The position numbers and the translations under genes are program-made. A stretch of 56,136 nt of DNA from Bradyrhizobium sp. Lineage in GTDB: Bacteria; Pseudomonadota; Alphaproteobacteria; Rhizobiales; Xanthobacteraceae. Where the stretch lies: contig NZ_DAIDJE010000104.1 in the NCBI RefSeq assembly GCF_027451485.1, positions 1 through 56,136 of the forward strand. Direction: 5' to 3'. This document shows, one piece after another, positions 1-9,195 of the stretch. Numbering within the stretch: position 1 is the stretch's first letter; every line of letters begins with the position of its first letter. The notes beneath the pieces were generated by a model that saw only the letters and a program-made list of their open reading frames with translations, made no database searches and was not told where the DNA came from.

Positions 1-1603
1 TCGAGGCGTTGCCGACCTGGCCGGACGCCTCGCGCACCCCGAAGATGTTCTTCAGCACATCCTGCGTGCCTTGAGAGGCCTGCTGGACGCTGCGGGCGAT
101 TTCCTGGGTTGCCGCGCCTTGTTCTTCCATGGCGGCGGCGATGGTGCTGGTGATTTCGTTCATTTGATCGATGGTCGTTCCGATTTCTAGGATCGCATCG
201 GCGGTCGAGCCGGTGGCGTTCTGGATCGCGTCGATCTGTTTGGTGATGTCCTCGGTGGCTCTCGCGGTCTGCCCCGCCAGCGCCTTGACCTCGTTTGCGA
301 CCACCGCAAAGCCCCGGCCGGCTTCGCCGGCGCGCGCCGATTCGATGGTGGCGTTCAGCGCCAGGAGATTGGTCTGTCCGGCGATGGTCTGGATCAGCGC
401 CAGCACTTCGCCGATCTTCTGCGTCGCCTGCACCAGCTGATCGACCATCGATTCGGTGCGGCTGGCCTGTTCCACGGCGCTGCGGGCGATCGACGAGGAT
501 TGCGCCACCTGCCGCCCGATCTCCCTGATCGAGGATGAGAGTTCCTCCGCCGAGGCCGCCACCGTCTGAACGTTCTCGGCGGTCTGTTCGGCGGCTGCCG
601 CAACCCGCGCGCTCTGCTGTGTCGTGGCGTCGGCAACACCGGACATCGACGAGGCGGAGCCCTGCAGCGCGCCGGCCGCATCGGCTGTTCCGCGAATGAC
701 GCCGCCGATGTTGCGCTCGAACTCGTCGGCGATCCGCCCAAGCACCGCGCGGCGCTCGGCGGCGGCGCGTGCCTTGCCTTCCTCCTGTTCCGCACGAAGC
801 CGGCCGGCTTCGGCCAGATGATCGCGGAAGAAACGGAGGCTTCTGGCGATGCGGCCGATCTCGTTCTTGCGGTCGGTGAACGGCACGTCGAAGGCGAGAT
901 TGCCCTTGGTCAATTCGTCCATGGTATCGCAGGTCCTCGCGAGCGGGACGACGAGGCCGCGCCCCAGCCAGAAAGCGGCAACGCCTGCAATAGCGAGACC
1001 CAGCAGGCCGCCGATCGCCGACCACATCGCCCGATGGAAAATGACGGCGTCGATGTCGTCGATGTAAGCGCCGGCCTGGATGGCCAGCAGCTTGTCGCCA
1101 GAGCCATAGGAGCCGACATAGGCAATCTTCTGCAGATCGGCGCCTCCCGCCGCGCGGGGCGCGAAATATTCGAGGAAGCCGCCGCCGCTACGCGCGGTAT
1201 TGACGATGGTCTGGATCACGAACTCGCCGTGGCCGTCCTTGTACTGCCAGCGATTGACGTTGACGTATTTCGGATTGGCATGGACATAGGTGACACCGGC
1301 GTCGGTGCTGCCGCCGCCATAGACGCCGATATAGTCGTTATATTCGCCCCAGCGGATGGCGCCGATCGCCGCGAACGCCATGTGGCGGGCCTGATCGGGC
1401 GTGATCCTGCCGGCCTTCGCCTCAGCGTCATAATGCGAAAGAATCTTCGTGGCGGCATCGACGAGGTCGTGCACCGTGGTTCGCCGCTCCTCGAGGACGG
1501 TGTTGCGCAACACCATGATCTGCATTGCGGAGACGACAAAGAACGCGAACGACAACACCGCGATGATCATCGCGAGGCGCTGGTACACGGTGAGATGCCG
1601 CAT
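1..1603 (-). CDS. Methyl-accepting chemotaxis protein, sCache type (C-terminus cut by window edge)
   Basis: Chemoreceptor that would sense a small ligand in the periplasm and control the CheA kinase. About 534 residues are visible. They comprise an N-terminal membrane segment (residues 8-28), a periplasmic region with the YVHANP...GEFVIQT pattern of single-Cache domains, a second membrane segment near residues 185-205, a HAMP linker, and a signalling domain containing the conserved hairpin tip ([18 protein letters not shown]). The end of the signalling domain is missing because the window begins inside the gene. The start is the ATG reading [10 protein letters not shown], directly before the first membrane segment. 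It is transcribed away from the efflux genes. The domain assignment is from family knowledge; the ligand is unknown. Confidence 0.93.
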   Translation of the reverse strand, partial: MRHLTVYQRLAMIIAVLSFAFFVVSAMQIMVLRNTVLEERRTTVHDLVDAATKILSHYDAEAKAGRITPDQARHMAFAAIGAIRWGEYNDYIGVYGGGSTDAGVTYVHANPKYVNVNRWQYKDGHGEFVIQTIVNTARSGGGFLEYFAPRAAGGADLQKIAYVGSYGSGDKLLAIQAGAYIDDIDAVIFHRAMWSAIGGLLGLAIAGVAAFWLGRGLVVPLARTCDTMDELTKGNLAFDVPFTDRKNEIGRIARSLRFFRDHLAEAGRLRAEQEEGKARAAAERRAVLGRIADEFERNIGGVIRGTADAAGALQGSASSMSGVADATTQQSARVAAAAEQTAENVQTVAASAEELSSSIREIGRQVAQSSSIARSAVEQASRTESMVDQLVQATQKIGEVLALIQTIAGQTNLLALNATIESARAGEAGRGFAVVANEVKALAGQTARATEDITKQIDAIQNATGSTADAILEIGTTIDQMNEITSTIAAAMEEQGAATQEIARSVQQASQGTQDVLKNIFGVREASGQVGNAS

Positions 1604-1729
1604 CGATCGAACCCCCAATTGAGGGTTCGAGGTCTAGCAACCCGGCATTAAGCTTTGGTTATCCCTTGGAGGCGGCATGGCCTGCGGATTTTGTCCGGCA
1701 GCGGCCATCGGCGCGGGTCTCGTCCCCCG

Positions 1730-3343
1730 TCAATGCCCGCGCGCAGGGGCATTCAAATCGATGGTCTTCAAGGTCAGCGCGATCGGCACCATGATGGCGC
1801 CGATAATCGCCAGCGTCCAGAACACGTCGATATAGGCGAGCAGGTCGACCTGGTGCTGCAGTGTCTGTCCGACCCAGGCGACCGCCTGGGAGGCCGCGTC
1901 CGATGCGTTGGAGCCGTGCGCGCGGAAGAACCGCGTCATTTTCTCGATGGTCTGCTGATAGCCGATATCGGATGGCGAGATGTTTTCGACCAGCCGGCTT
2001 TGATGAAATTGCTGCCGCTGGGCCAGCACCGTCTGCGCCAGGGCCACGCCCATCGAGCCGCCAAGGTTGCGCGCGACATTGATCAGGGCCGAAGCCTGGT
2101 TCGTCTTGTCCGGCGGGATTCCCTCGTAGGAGGCGGTGGTGATGGGAAGGAAAAGCAGCGGCAGCCCGACGGCGAGATAGATGCGCGACATGGCCGCGTA
2201 GCCATAGGTGATGTCGCCGGTGATCCCGGTGAGATGCCACATCGACAGGCCTGCGATCGCCGCGCCTGCGGCAATCAGATATCGCGGTTGCACCGATCCG
2301 ATCAGTTTGCCGGTGATCGGCATCATCGCCATGGTGACAAGGCCGCCCGGAGACAGAACGAGGCCGGCCAGGAAGGCGGTATAGTTCAATTCGGTCTGCA
2401 ACAGCTGCGGCAGGATCTGCGTCGTCGCGATCACGATCGCGCCGGTGCCGAGCATCGCGAGGAAGCACGCGCCGAACTGCCGCTGGCCGAGCAGGCGGAC
2501 ATCGACGATCGGATCGTCACGCAACAGCTCCCAGATCACGAGCGCGATCAGGCAAGACGCCGCGGCGATTGCAAAGCCCAGGATCATGGTCGATCCGAAC
2601 CAGTCGTTGCGCTGGCCCTCGTCGAGCACGAATTCCAGCGAGCCCAGTCCGATCGCGACCAGCGCAAAGCCGACGAAATCGAAGCGCAGACCGTTCTCGA
2701 TCAGCCTGCGCCGCTCGTCTTCGGCGCCGGACGGTTCGTTGACCAGCGTTCCCACCAGGAACAGCGAGAGCAGCCCCATCGGCACATTGATCAGGAAAAC
2801 CCAGTGCCACGAGTAAGTGTCGGCGATCCAGCCGCCAAGGGTCGGACCGACCACAGGCGCCACCACGACGGCGACGCCGTAGATGGCGAACGCCTGGCCG
2901 CGCTTTGCCGGTGGGAAGGAGTCGGCGAGGATCGCCTGCTCGCTGGTGGCCATGCCGCCGCCGCCCAGCCCTTGCAGGATCCGAAACAGCACCAGCGCCT
3001 GCAGATTCCAGGCGATGCCGCACAGCAAGGATGCAACCGCAAAGGTCGCCACGCAGATCATGTAGAAGCGCTTGCGGCCGATGACGGTGGACAGCCAACC
3101 CGAGATCGACAGCACGATCGCGTTGGCGACGAGATAGCTGGTGATGACGTAGGTGCTCTCGTCGAGACCGACCGCAAGTCCGCCCGCGATGTAGCGCAGC
3201 GCGACATTGGCGATCGTCGTGTCGAGCACCTCCATGAAGGTCGCAATCGAAACGACGAACGCGATGAGATAGGGGTTATGACCGCCGGCCGCCGAACGTT
3301 CCGGCGACCAGCCGCCGGCGCCCGCCTGCGCGGCGTCGGTCAT
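1730..3343 (-). CDS. emrB: DHA2-family (EmrB-type) MFS drug efflux transporter
   Basis: A 537-residue inner-membrane proton antiporter of the 14-TM DHA2 family. The family signature appears early (MEVLDTTIANVALRYIAGGL, residues 37-56), followed by the loop motif GRKRFY, and motif C-like VAPVVGPTLGGWIADTYSWHW around residues 160-180. The ATG overlaps the stop codon of the upstream adaptor gene by four bases (ATGA), so the two are translationally coupled. With the adaptor it should form a tripartite-type pump delivering hydrophobic toxic compounds across the envelope; no outer-membrane TolC partner lies in this window. The substrate cannot be read from sequence. Confidence 0.93.
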   Translation of the reverse strand: MTDAAQAGAGGWSPERSAAGGHNPYLIAFVVSIATFMEVLDTTIANVALRYIAGGLAVGLDESTYVITSYLVANAIVLSISGWLSTVIGRKRFYMICVATFAVASLLCGIAWNLQALVLFRILQGLGGGGMATSEQAILADSFPPAKRGQAFAIYGVAVVVAPVVGPTLGGWIADTYSWHWVFLINVPMGLLSLFLVGTLVNEPSGAEDERRRLIENGLRFDFVGFALVAIGLGSLEFVLDEGQRNDWFGSTMILGFAIAAASCLIALVIWELLRDDPIVDVRLLGQRQFGACFLAMLGTGAIVIATTQILPQLLQTELNYTAFLAGLVLSPGGLVTMAMMPITGKLIGSVQPRYLIAAGAAIAGLSMWHLTGITGDITYGYAAMSRIYLAVGLPLLFLPITTASYEGIPPDKTNQASALINVARNLGGSMGVALAQTVLAQRQQFHQSRLVENISPSDIGYQQTIEKMTRFFRAHGSNASDAASQAVAWVGQTLQHQVDLLAYIDVFWTLAIIGAIMVPIALTLKTIDLNAPARGH

Positions 3344-4503
3344 CGCACCTTGGTCCAGGGCTCGACCGACATGCCGGGCCCGATGGGCAGGTCCGCGGGC
3401 CAGTGGTCGACCACGATCTTCACCGGAACGCGTTGCACCACCTTGACATAGTTGCCGGTGGCGTTTTCAGCCGGCAACAGGCTGAACGCCGTGCCTGAGC
3501 CGGGTTGCACCGAGGCAACGTGGCCCGTGAGCTTGCGATTGGGATAGGCGTCGATGGTGAATTCCACCTTCTGCCCGGGCCGCATGTCGGCAAGCTGCGT
3601 CTCCTTGTAGTTCGCAACGACCCAGATGTCGTCGGGGACGAACATCATCAGGCTCTGCCCGGCAGCGGCCAGCGTGCCGACCGCGCCGGTCAGTTCGACC
3701 ACGCGGCCGGGCTGGGCGGCGGTGACGTTGGTGTATTGCAGATTGAGTTCGGCCTGGGCCTGCTGCGCCCTCGCCTGCTGCAACGAGGCGTGCGCGCTTT
3801 CCAGCTGGGCCTCAAGCGTCTTGATGCCGAGCTGGGCCGCGATCAGCGCCGCTTTCGCGCGCGCGTCGTTGGCCTGCTGCGCGTTCAGGTCGGAGTGCGT
3901 CTGTTGCTCGCGCTGAACGGTGCCCGCGCCCTTTTCGAGCAGATCCTTGGCCCGCGCCTCTTCCTGCTGGGCGAACTTCAGCTGCGCGTCGGCCTGCTCG
4001 AGCTGCGCCTGCGCCTGCTTGATCTGCTCGTGCTGGCTGTCGATCTGTGCCTGGATGTTGTCGATGTTGGCCTGCGCCGCAGCGACCTGCGCCCTGGCCT
4101 GATCGAGCGCGATTTTGTAGTCGCGGTCGTCGATCTTGGCGAGGAGGGCGCCGGCATTGACATGCTGATTGTCGGTGACCGGCACCTCGGTGACGTAACC
4201 GGAAACCTTCGGCGAAATCGAAAAGCTCCGCGCGGCGACGAAGGCGTCGTCGGTCCATTCGTAGTCGCGGACGTCGAGCCAATACAGCAAGGCGGCGATC
4301 GCGGCGACGATGAGCACGCCTGCGCCAACAAGCGACAGTATCCAGTGCTCGCGCAGGCGATCGCGCAACGAGGATTTTGGCTTGCGCTCCTGCCCGCCAC
4401 CTTGCTCGCCCGTTTGATGATGCTCCGGCGGCTGTTGCGACCGCCTGGCCGGCGGCTGCGGTTTGTTTTCGTCACGGCCGCGCTGTGTGGTCTGAGCGTC
4501 CAC
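3340..4503 (-). CDS. emrA: EmrA/HlyD-family membrane fusion protein
   Basis: Periplasmic adaptor for the EmrB-type transporter encoded immediately downstream. It has one N-terminal membrane anchor (ILSLVGAGVLIVAAIAALLYW), a split lipoyl/beta-barrel region, and a long alanine- and glutamine-rich coiled coil (AAQANIDNIQAQIDSQ and following heptads) that forms the alpha hairpin. An ATG at 4584 would give 414 residues, but the added 27 residues look unlike this family. A GTG at 4503 (VDAQTTQRG) has an AAAGG nine bases upstream and gives 387 residues, so I prefer it. The pair appears to be transcribed separately from the small gene upstream, because an intrinsic terminator lies between them. Identification as EmrA-type is firm; the exact start is not. 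Confidence 0.88.
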   Translation of the reverse strand: MDAQTTQRGRDENKPQPPARRSQQPPEHHQTGEQGGGQERKPKSSLRDRLREHWILSLVGAGVLIVAAIAALLYWLDVRDYEWTDDAFVAARSFSISPKVSGYVTEVPVTDNQHVNAGALLAKIDDRDYKIALDQARAQVAAAQANIDNIQAQIDSQHEQIKQAQAQLEQADAQLKFAQQEEARAKDLLEKGAGTVQREQQTHSDLNAQQANDARAKAALIAAQLGIKTLEAQLESAHASLQQARAQQAQAELNLQYTNVTAAQPGRVVELTGAVGTLAAAGQSLMMFVPDDIWVVANYKETQLADMRPGQKVEFTIDAYPNRKLTGHVASVQPGSGTAFSLLPAENATGNYVKVVQRVPVKIVVDHWPADLPIGPGMSVEPWTKVR

Positions 4504-4864
4504 CAGGATGAACCTTTCGGCAAAATCAACCGCTGGTGCTACGCACAAGGCGAGGCTTGGTTCCTGAGAATTGAAGAGCTTCATCAGCCTTTAGCGAGCC
4601 GAAATGCCTCGGCGGACGCCGTTGCAAAACTGCTGCGTGCTGAATGCAGGGCCGCTGCTTTTGCCGGTGTTACGTCATGCCTCAGGCTTGCGGAGATCGA
4701 GCGGTGCTCTCTCTATTTTATTGTGGTCGACGACGGAGCCTTCGAAGCAGGTCCGAAGAAATCTCAGGACAAAGATCTTCAGTGAAAAAAAGAGCGCGAT
4801 GGCGAGGGACACCATCGCGCTGAGAGGGGTAGTCGGGAGGGGTAGTTCGCGTTCCGGATTTTGA
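4504..4864. other. Intergenic region upstream of the emrAB pair
   Basis: About 360 bases between the adaptor and the small exported-protein gene. It contains the intrinsic terminator at 4784-4821 and must contain the promoter of the efflux pair. I did not find a further copy of the TGAC-NN-GTCA palindrome seen around the TetR gene, so TetR control of emrAB is not supported here. Confidence 0.6.
4784..4821 (-). terminator. Rho-independent terminator of the small exported-protein gene
   Basis: Read on the minus strand, a perfect 10-bp stem (AGCGCGATGG pairing with CCATCGCGCT) with a 9-base loop is followed directly by CTTTTTTTCAC. It lies about 45 bases after the stop codon of the 79-residue exported protein and separates that gene from emrAB. 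Confidence 0.9.
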
Positions 4865-5104
4865 TTACTGGGCCGGGACGTGATGCTTGCGGACGCGGTC
4901 GTAGGCCGAGCGAACCTTGGCCTGCTGCGCATCGGTCAGCCTGGCGCCGTCATTGAAAGTCTGCGGCGGATCCAGCCGACGCAGGGCGTCAGGAACGCCT
5001 TGCGCCGCCGCGGGGGTGACCGGCGCTGCGGAAACCAGCGCGATAAAGGCGGCGGCCCCGAAAACGAGGCTCAGGGCTCGGGTGTTCTGAAAGGATTTCG
5101 ACAT
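4865..5104 (-). CDS. Small exported protein, function unknown
   Basis: A 79-residue protein with a clear Sec signal peptide: basic start MSKSFQNTR, hydrophobic core LSLVFGAAAFIALVSA, and a probable cleavage site after AAAQ near residue 35. The mature part is only about 44 residues, with a charged helix-like stretch (LTDAQQAKVRSAYDRVRKHH). It has its own terminator, and two TGAC-NN-GTCA palindromes lie in its upstream region, so it is probably a monocistronic target of the adjacent TetR regulator. I recognise no family. The start has GAGAGA about six bases upstream. Confidence 0.72.
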   Translation of the reverse strand: MSKSFQNTRALSLVFGAAAFIALVSAAPVTPAAAQGVPDALRRLDPPQTFNDGARLTDAQQAKVRSAYDRVRKHHVPAQ

Positions 5105-5177
5105 GGTGCATCTCTCTCGGTTAAAGCGTCATCCGGGCGAGCTTCAGTACCAAGATACTCTTTCCTGCCATCCAAGG

Positions 5178-5187
5178 TGACTGGTCA
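5178..5187. promoter_or_regulatory. Putative TetR operator (TGACTGGTCA)
   Basis: Near-palindrome TGAC-TG-GTCA, 74 bases upstream of the small exported-protein gene. The same TGAC-NN-GTCA pattern occurs at 5247-5256 and inside the longer palindrome at 5971-5988 upstream of tetR. Confidence 0.5.
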
Positions 5188-5246
5188 GCTTGGGTTTAAG
5201 GCGAAGTGATACTGAAGTCAGGCTCAGATACGCAGTGCATTCAATA

Positions 5247-5256
5247 TGACCGGTCA
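5247..5256. promoter_or_regulatory. Putative TetR operator (TGACCGGTCA)
   Basis: Perfect 10-bp palindrome TGACCGGTCA between tetR and the small exported-protein gene, 69 bases from the neighbouring copy at 5178. Both copies are followed by GCTT. Confidence 0.55.
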
Positions 5257-5288
5257 GCTTAAAATGTCAACCGAGCTCAAGATCACGT

Positions 5289-5864
5289 TCACTTTAACAG
5301 CGCCTTGAAGGCGATGTTGAAGAAGTCGTCGATCGGCTCGCGGGCCTGGGTGATCTTCAGACGTATCGTTGCGCCTTCCCAGGCATTGACGAGGAAGCGC
5401 GCCATCTCGCCGGCATCGTGACGGGGATCGACCTCGCCCACCGCTTGCGCTTCGCGCAAGCAGCTTTCGACGGCACCGCACCAGGTCTCGAAGATCGAGC
5501 GCAACTCCTCGCGCATCCTCGGATAATCCGTGCTCATCTCGGCGGCGAACAGTCCCAGCATGCATCCGCGCGTGAAACCCAGCGTGATAAGCCGCTCGGA
5601 CAAGTAGCCGAAGTGATTCTTCAGGCGGGTCAGCGGGGATACGCTTTCGTCGAACAGCATGTCCGAGCGCGCATTCTCGTCGAGATAGCGCCGCAACGCG
5701 TCGATCGCGAGGTCTTCCTTGTTCTCGAAATGATTGAAGAACGAGCCCTTCGGAACGCCGGCGGCGTCGGTAATGTCCTGGATCGAGCAGCCCTTGAAGC
5801 CGTGGGTGTGCAGCGTATCCACCGCGCTGCTGGCGAGCTTTTCGCGCAGGCTGGGTCTGGCCAT
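5289..5864 (-). CDS. TetR/AcrR-family transcriptional regulator
   Basis: A 191-residue repressor. Residues 8-55 form the TetR helix-turn-helix (SIQDITDAAGVPKGSFFNHF, then ENKEDLA). The C-terminal ligand domain (residues 75-190) resembles the group whose members sense organic or electrophilic compounds. It lies between the MHS transporter and the small exported protein, all on the minus strand. Short palindromes with a common TGAC-NN-GTCA core flank it on both sides, which suggests self-regulation and control of the downstream exported protein. Whether it also controls emrAB is open, because a terminator intervenes. Ligand unknown. Confidence 0.92.
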   Translation of the reverse strand: MARPSLREKLASSAVDTLHTHGFKGCSIQDITDAAGVPKGSFFNHFENKEDLAIDALRRYLDENARSDMLFDESVSPLTRLKNHFGYLSERLITLGFTRGCMLGLFAAEMSTDYPRMREELRSIFETWCGAVESCLREAQAVGEVDPRHDAGEMARFLVNAWEGATIRLKITQAREPIDDFFNIAFKALLK

Positions 5865-5970
5865 CTAAGCCTCCCGATGGATGTTCTCTGGTTCGCGAAG
5901 GATGAGAAATTCTTCCTCCGTACATGACAGATATGCGACTAAACGGCCTGCTTCAACGCTAATCATGCCA

Positions 5971-5996
5971 AATCTGACCAGTCAGATTGTAATCTG
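5971..5996. promoter_or_regulatory. Putative TetR operator cluster upstream of tetR
   Basis: AATCTGAC-CA-GTCAGATT (5971-5988) is an 18-bp palindrome with perfect 8-bp arms. It overlaps a second palindrome, CAGATT-GT-AATCTG (5983-5996). It lies about 107 bases before the tetR start and shares the TGAC-NN-GTCA core with two sites on the other side of the gene. Confidence 0.62.
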
Positions 5997-6121
5997 GCAG
6001 ATAACTACCATGATACCGTATATAGGGGCTTAATTTCGTGGCACGGAACCGCCGCGATGCTCAGACCATCGCAGGCAGCAACGATAACCCTGTCATTGCT
6101 GCCCGCATGCTGTCCTTGAAC

Positions 6122-7465
6122 TCACCGCGCCTGATATTCGCCGGAAATATCCTTGCCGGTGTAGTCCGTCATCAGTGCGGTCGCGATCAGCGTGATGACG
6201 GCGCAGGCTGCGATGTAGATCGCAATGGCGGTCGCCGAATGATAGGTGGCATACAGCCAGGTGGCGATCAGCGGCGCCGGTCCGCCGGCGATGACCGAGG
6301 CAAGCTGATAGCCGAGCGAGGAGCCGCTATAGCGCAGCCGGCCGGTGAAGCTTTCCGCGATCAAGGCGGCTTGCGGCCCGTACAACATGTCATGCGGAAT
6401 CAGTGAAAGGATGATCGCGAGAAAGATGATCGGCTCCGATCCGGTCTTCAGCATGGCGAAATAAATGAAGCCGAAGATTCCCGTCACCAGTGCGCCGATC
6501 ATGTACATGTTCTTGCGGCCGATGCGGTCGGAGACATGACCGAACACCGGAATGGAGACGAACGACACCACGGACGCCGCCAGCACGGCACTGAGCAGGA
6601 AGTCGCGCGAGACGTGCAACGTGCCGATGCCGTAAGAAAAGACGAACGCGGTGAAGATGTAGAACGGCGCCTGTTCGGCCATCCGCGCAAAGGCTGAAAG
6701 CAGGATCTCCTTCGGATGTTCCTTGATCACCGCTAGCATCGGGGCGCGCTCGACCTTGCGCTCGGCGATCAGCCTGGCAAAGATCGGCGTCTCAAGAATG
6801 CCGAGGCGGATGTAGAGGCCGAGCCCGACGAGAACGATGCTCAGCGCGAAGGGAATGCGCCAGCCCCAGGCGAGGAATTGCTCGCCGGACATGCCGCTGA
6901 AGGCGAGCACGGCGAGGTTGGCGAGGAACAATCCGCAGGGTACGCCGAATTGCGGCCACGACGCCACCAGGCCGCGCGAGTGATTGGTGCGGGCCCATTC
7001 CATCGACATCAGAACCGAGCCGCCCCATTCGCCGCCGACGCCGACACCCTGGATGAACCGCAGCACGGTCAGCAGCACCGCGCCCCAGACGCCGACGCTG
7101 GCGTAGGTCGGCACCAGCGCAACCGCGAATGTCGCAAGCCCCATCAACAACAGCGTTGCGATCAGCGTTGATTTGCGGCCGATGCGGTCGCCGTAATGAC
7201 CGAAGATCGCCGCCCCCACCGGGCGCGCGACAAAGCCGACGGCATAGATGGCGAAGGCCTCAAGCGTGCCGACCCAGGGATCGGAGTGCGGAAAAAACAG
7301 CTTGGCAAAGACGAGACCGGTCACCGTGCTGTAGAGGAAGAAGTCGTACCACTCGATCGCGGTGCCGATAGTTGATGCGATCACCGCGCGTCTGAGCTGG
7401 GTTCGATGTTCGTCGGGGCTGAGGGTGGGACCAAGGGGAATAACGTTGGCTTCGAGCGCTGACAT
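6122..7465 (-). CDS. MHS-family MFS transporter (metabolite:H+ symporter)
   Basis: A 447-residue, 12-TM inner-membrane importer of the metabolite:H+ symporter group (relatives: ProP, KgtP, ShiA). Evidence: the AIEWYDFFLYSTVTGLVF opening, the cytoplasmic loop GHYGDRIGRKSTL and its repeat GHVSDRIGRKNMY in the second half, and the RFIQGVGVGGEWGGSVLM segment typical of this family. A longer reading from 7504 is possible, but the ATG at 7465 (MSALEANVIP) has GGAGGG at ideal spacing and is preferred. The substrate is likely an organic acid or osmolyte and cannot be told from sequence. The region upstream carries one copy of a duplicated intergenic element. Confidence 0.93.
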   Translation of the reverse strand: MSALEANVIPLGPTLSPDEHRTQLRRAVIASTIGTAIEWYDFFLYSTVTGLVFAKLFFPHSDPWVGTLEAFAIYAVGFVARPVGAAIFGHYGDRIGRKSTLIATLLLMGLATFAVALVPTYASVGVWGAVLLTVLRFIQGVGVGGEWGGSVLMSMEWARTNHSRGLVASWPQFGVPCGLFLANLAVLAFSGMSGEQFLAWGWRIPFALSIVLVGLGLYIRLGILETPIFARLIAERKVERAPMLAVIKEHPKEILLSAFARMAEQAPFYIFTAFVFSYGIGTLHVSRDFLLSAVLAASVVSFVSIPVFGHVSDRIGRKNMYMIGALVTGIFGFIYFAMLKTGSEPIIFLAIILSLIPHDMLYGPQAALIAESFTGRLRYSGSSLGYQLASVIAGGPAPLIATWLYATYHSATAIAIYIAACAVITLIATALMTDYTGKDISGEYQAR

Positions 7466-7800
7466 GGCAATCCCTCCGCTGGCGTCCGATTCTAGCTTTC
7501 GCACTCCGTCGAAGCGGACACTTTTGCGAACGCTGGAATCAAAGGACCACCAGGAACATCAGGTTTCGAGTGGAGTTCAGGATTTGACGATCGCTCGGCG
7601 AGCCACGCGGCTATTTGGGCGGGAATGTCAAATCCACTCCACTCGCCCCGCGGCGGCTCCGCACGCACAGGATCGGAAAAAATTCGCCAACGGGCGTTCC
7701 GAGGAAACGGCCGCGCGGTGATGAAGGTTCCGTCGCGATCATCGTTCGCGGCCTAAACTTTGGGAGGACGGCGGTCGATTCCATCCGTCGGGCAGCGCGT
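7466..7800. other. Intergenic region with copy A of a duplicated element
   Basis: About 335 bases between the MHS transporter start and the end of the 391-residue unknown gene. It holds the repeat at 7519-7645. A reading frame starting MSNPLHSPRG at 7625 exists but has no ribosome site or coding character that I can support. Confidence 0.6.
7519..7645 (+). repeat. Duplicated intergenic element, copy A
   Basis: A 32-bp core (7519-7550, beginning CACTTTTGC and ending GGACCAC) matches 48601-48632 at 27 of 32 positions; all five differences are transitions. After a 21-base spacer comes GGAGT..GGATTTGAC, inverted about 40 bases later as GTCAAATCCACTCC. The full arms are CGAGTGGAGT-TCA-GGATTTGAC (7567-7588) and GTCAAATCCACTCCACTCG (7627-7645). 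The other copy has the same order and nearly the same spacing. Confidence 0.65.
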
Positions 7801-8976
7801 TCAGGCGCGGGATTTTTCGGGACTGCCGAGCATTTTCTTGAAGAATGCGGCGCTATCGTTAACAGCGTCACGCCCTTTCCAGCCCAGATAGGTCAGCCGG
7901 CCGGACAAGGAATTGTAGCTGCGCAGGCGCCGCGATCCAAGGACGTGACCGACATTATCCGGAAACCGCTTGATCTCGCTTTCCACGAGTTCGGTGATCG
8001 AAGCCATCAGCGCATCCAGTCTCCGCCCCCAGTCGGATTCCGCAAGCTGGTCGATCCGGACCCTCAGCGCATATTCGGTATCGTAGATGTCGACCAGGAT
8101 TTCCTTGGCGACCAGGATTCGCTCATGCTTGAGCGCGATGCGCAGCATGGTGCGCCTGTCTTCCATCCTGTCCAGCACCATGGATACGGCGGCCGCACAG
8201 GGCGTGGCGGCGACGTCGGCCGCGTTCTTGCTGGCCGCAGCCTTGGTAGCGAGACGGATCAGCTGCCATGGAGTCTTCAGGCGTCGCAAGACCAGCATCA
8301 GCGCGAACGGAAGCTGTTCCGAATGGGTCTTTGCGAAAGCCGCCAGCAGCGGTGAAATCTTGGCGAGTTCGGCGTTCTCGAAGCGGGCGAGCTTGGCCGG
8401 CAAAGCCTCGTTCAACTTGGCGAGTTCTTCACGCGCGCGAAGCGCGCTCAGCATCTTGGTCAGGTCGTCGAAAGCCGCCGGCGAGGCAGTGTAGGTTGCG
8501 AGCCTCGCTCGAATCTGGTCGGCGCTCTCCGGCGAGCCGAGCACGCCTTCCATGCTCTTGAGGACCTTGATCTGGAATGTCGCCGCCGCCTGGCGGGCCT
8601 CCCGCTGTTTATCCACTGCGATCAGGTCGTTGAGGCTCTTGATGTAGTCGCGCGCCATCGTCGGCAGGAGATCGCGGCTGATCCATTCCCAGATCGCCGA
8701 CAATGAACCGCGCTGAATTCCGCCCGTCGTGGCGTGCTGGGGCGCGCCGTCGACCAGCAACGGCTCCAGCGGCGCGAAGAAATAGCGGGCCGCCGGGCTG
8801 TTGCGCTTCTGGCTCTGGCCGCTACCGCGAAACTCGGCGCGCAACGCCTCCATGACTTCGCCCGCCCCCGGGATTTCATTTCCCGAAAGCTCCAACCGCT
8901 CCAGTTCGTCCAGCAGATTGCTGCGCGTCGGCGGCGTCAATCGCTGCAAGAATTCTTTGAGGCGAGTCTGAATCAT
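7801..8976 (-). CDS. Conserved-looking protein of unknown function, helical
   Basis: A 391-residue protein I do not recognise. It has no signal peptide or membrane segment. Composition is strongly helical: Ala, Leu and Arg-rich amphipathic stretches such as LKEFLQRLTPPTRSNLLDELERLEL at the start and LDALMASITELVESEIKRF near residue 340. It ends in a basic, tyrosine-containing segment (SYNSLSGRLTYLGWKGRDAVND). The start is uncertain: the ATG giving MIQTRLKEFL is chosen because helical structure begins there, but frames from 9036 or 9150 are open and no strong ribosome site marks any of them. It is divergent from the PilZ gene, with a possible CtrA-type site between them, so a cell-cycle or surface role is possible but unproven. 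Confidence 0.7.
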   Translation of the reverse strand: MIQTRLKEFLQRLTPPTRSNLLDELERLELSGNEIPGAGEVMEALRAEFRGSGQSQKRNSPAARYFFAPLEPLLVDGAPQHATTGGIQRGSLSAIWEWISRDLLPTMARDYIKSLNDLIAVDKQREARQAAATFQIKVLKSMEGVLGSPESADQIRARLATYTASPAAFDDLTKMLSALRAREELAKLNEALPAKLARFENAELAKISPLLAAFAKTHSEQLPFALMLVLRRLKTPWQLIRLATKAAASKNAADVAATPCAAAVSMVLDRMEDRRTMLRIALKHERILVAKEILVDIYDTEYALRVRIDQLAESDWGRRLDALMASITELVESEIKRFPDNVGHVLGSRRLRSYNSLSGRLTYLGWKGRDAVNDSAAFFKKMLGSPEKSRA

Positions 8977-9049
8977 TGCAAATTGTTTCGAATAGGGAGG
9001 AAACCTTTGCAGTCCATTGGCGGCATAAGGGGGCATCAAATCAGGGCGC

Positions 9050-9078
9050 CGTAAATTAAGTCGTAAAAAAAGCCGTAA
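9050..9078. repeat. Three CGTAA direct repeats at 12-bp period
   Basis: CGTAA begins at 9050, 9062 and 9074, one near-helical turn apart, a layout common for response-regulator binding. It lies within the possible leader of the unknown 391-residue gene. Confidence 0.35.
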
Positions 9079-9195
9079 GAGGTTGCGCTTTCCCGCAAAA
9101 GTACCGGTTCGCGTGCCGCCCGACCGTTGAAGACTCTGCGCCCGCACCAAATCACGCCAAGTGCGGCGATTTCTTCGGCCTTTTGGCGCGGGTGA

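Noticed and set aside
1655..3451. Long plus-strand frame antisense to emrB
   Set aside because: Arg, His and Gly-rich composition and exact overlap with a clear MFS gene in the other strand; typical shadow of high-GC coding DNA.
4504..4783. TetR control of emrAB
   Set aside because: No TGAC-NN-GTCA copy was found upstream of emrA and an intrinsic terminator separates it from the tetR side.
7516..7530. Sigma-54 promoter in the repeat core (GG...TTGC)
   Set aside because: GG and GC are eight bases apart in copy A and seven in copy B, not ten as required.
7625..7762. Short frame MSNPLHSPRG inside repeat copy A, similar start to MSDPRH in copy B
   Set aside because: Similarity ends after six codons and reflects the shared inverted repeat; no ribosome site.
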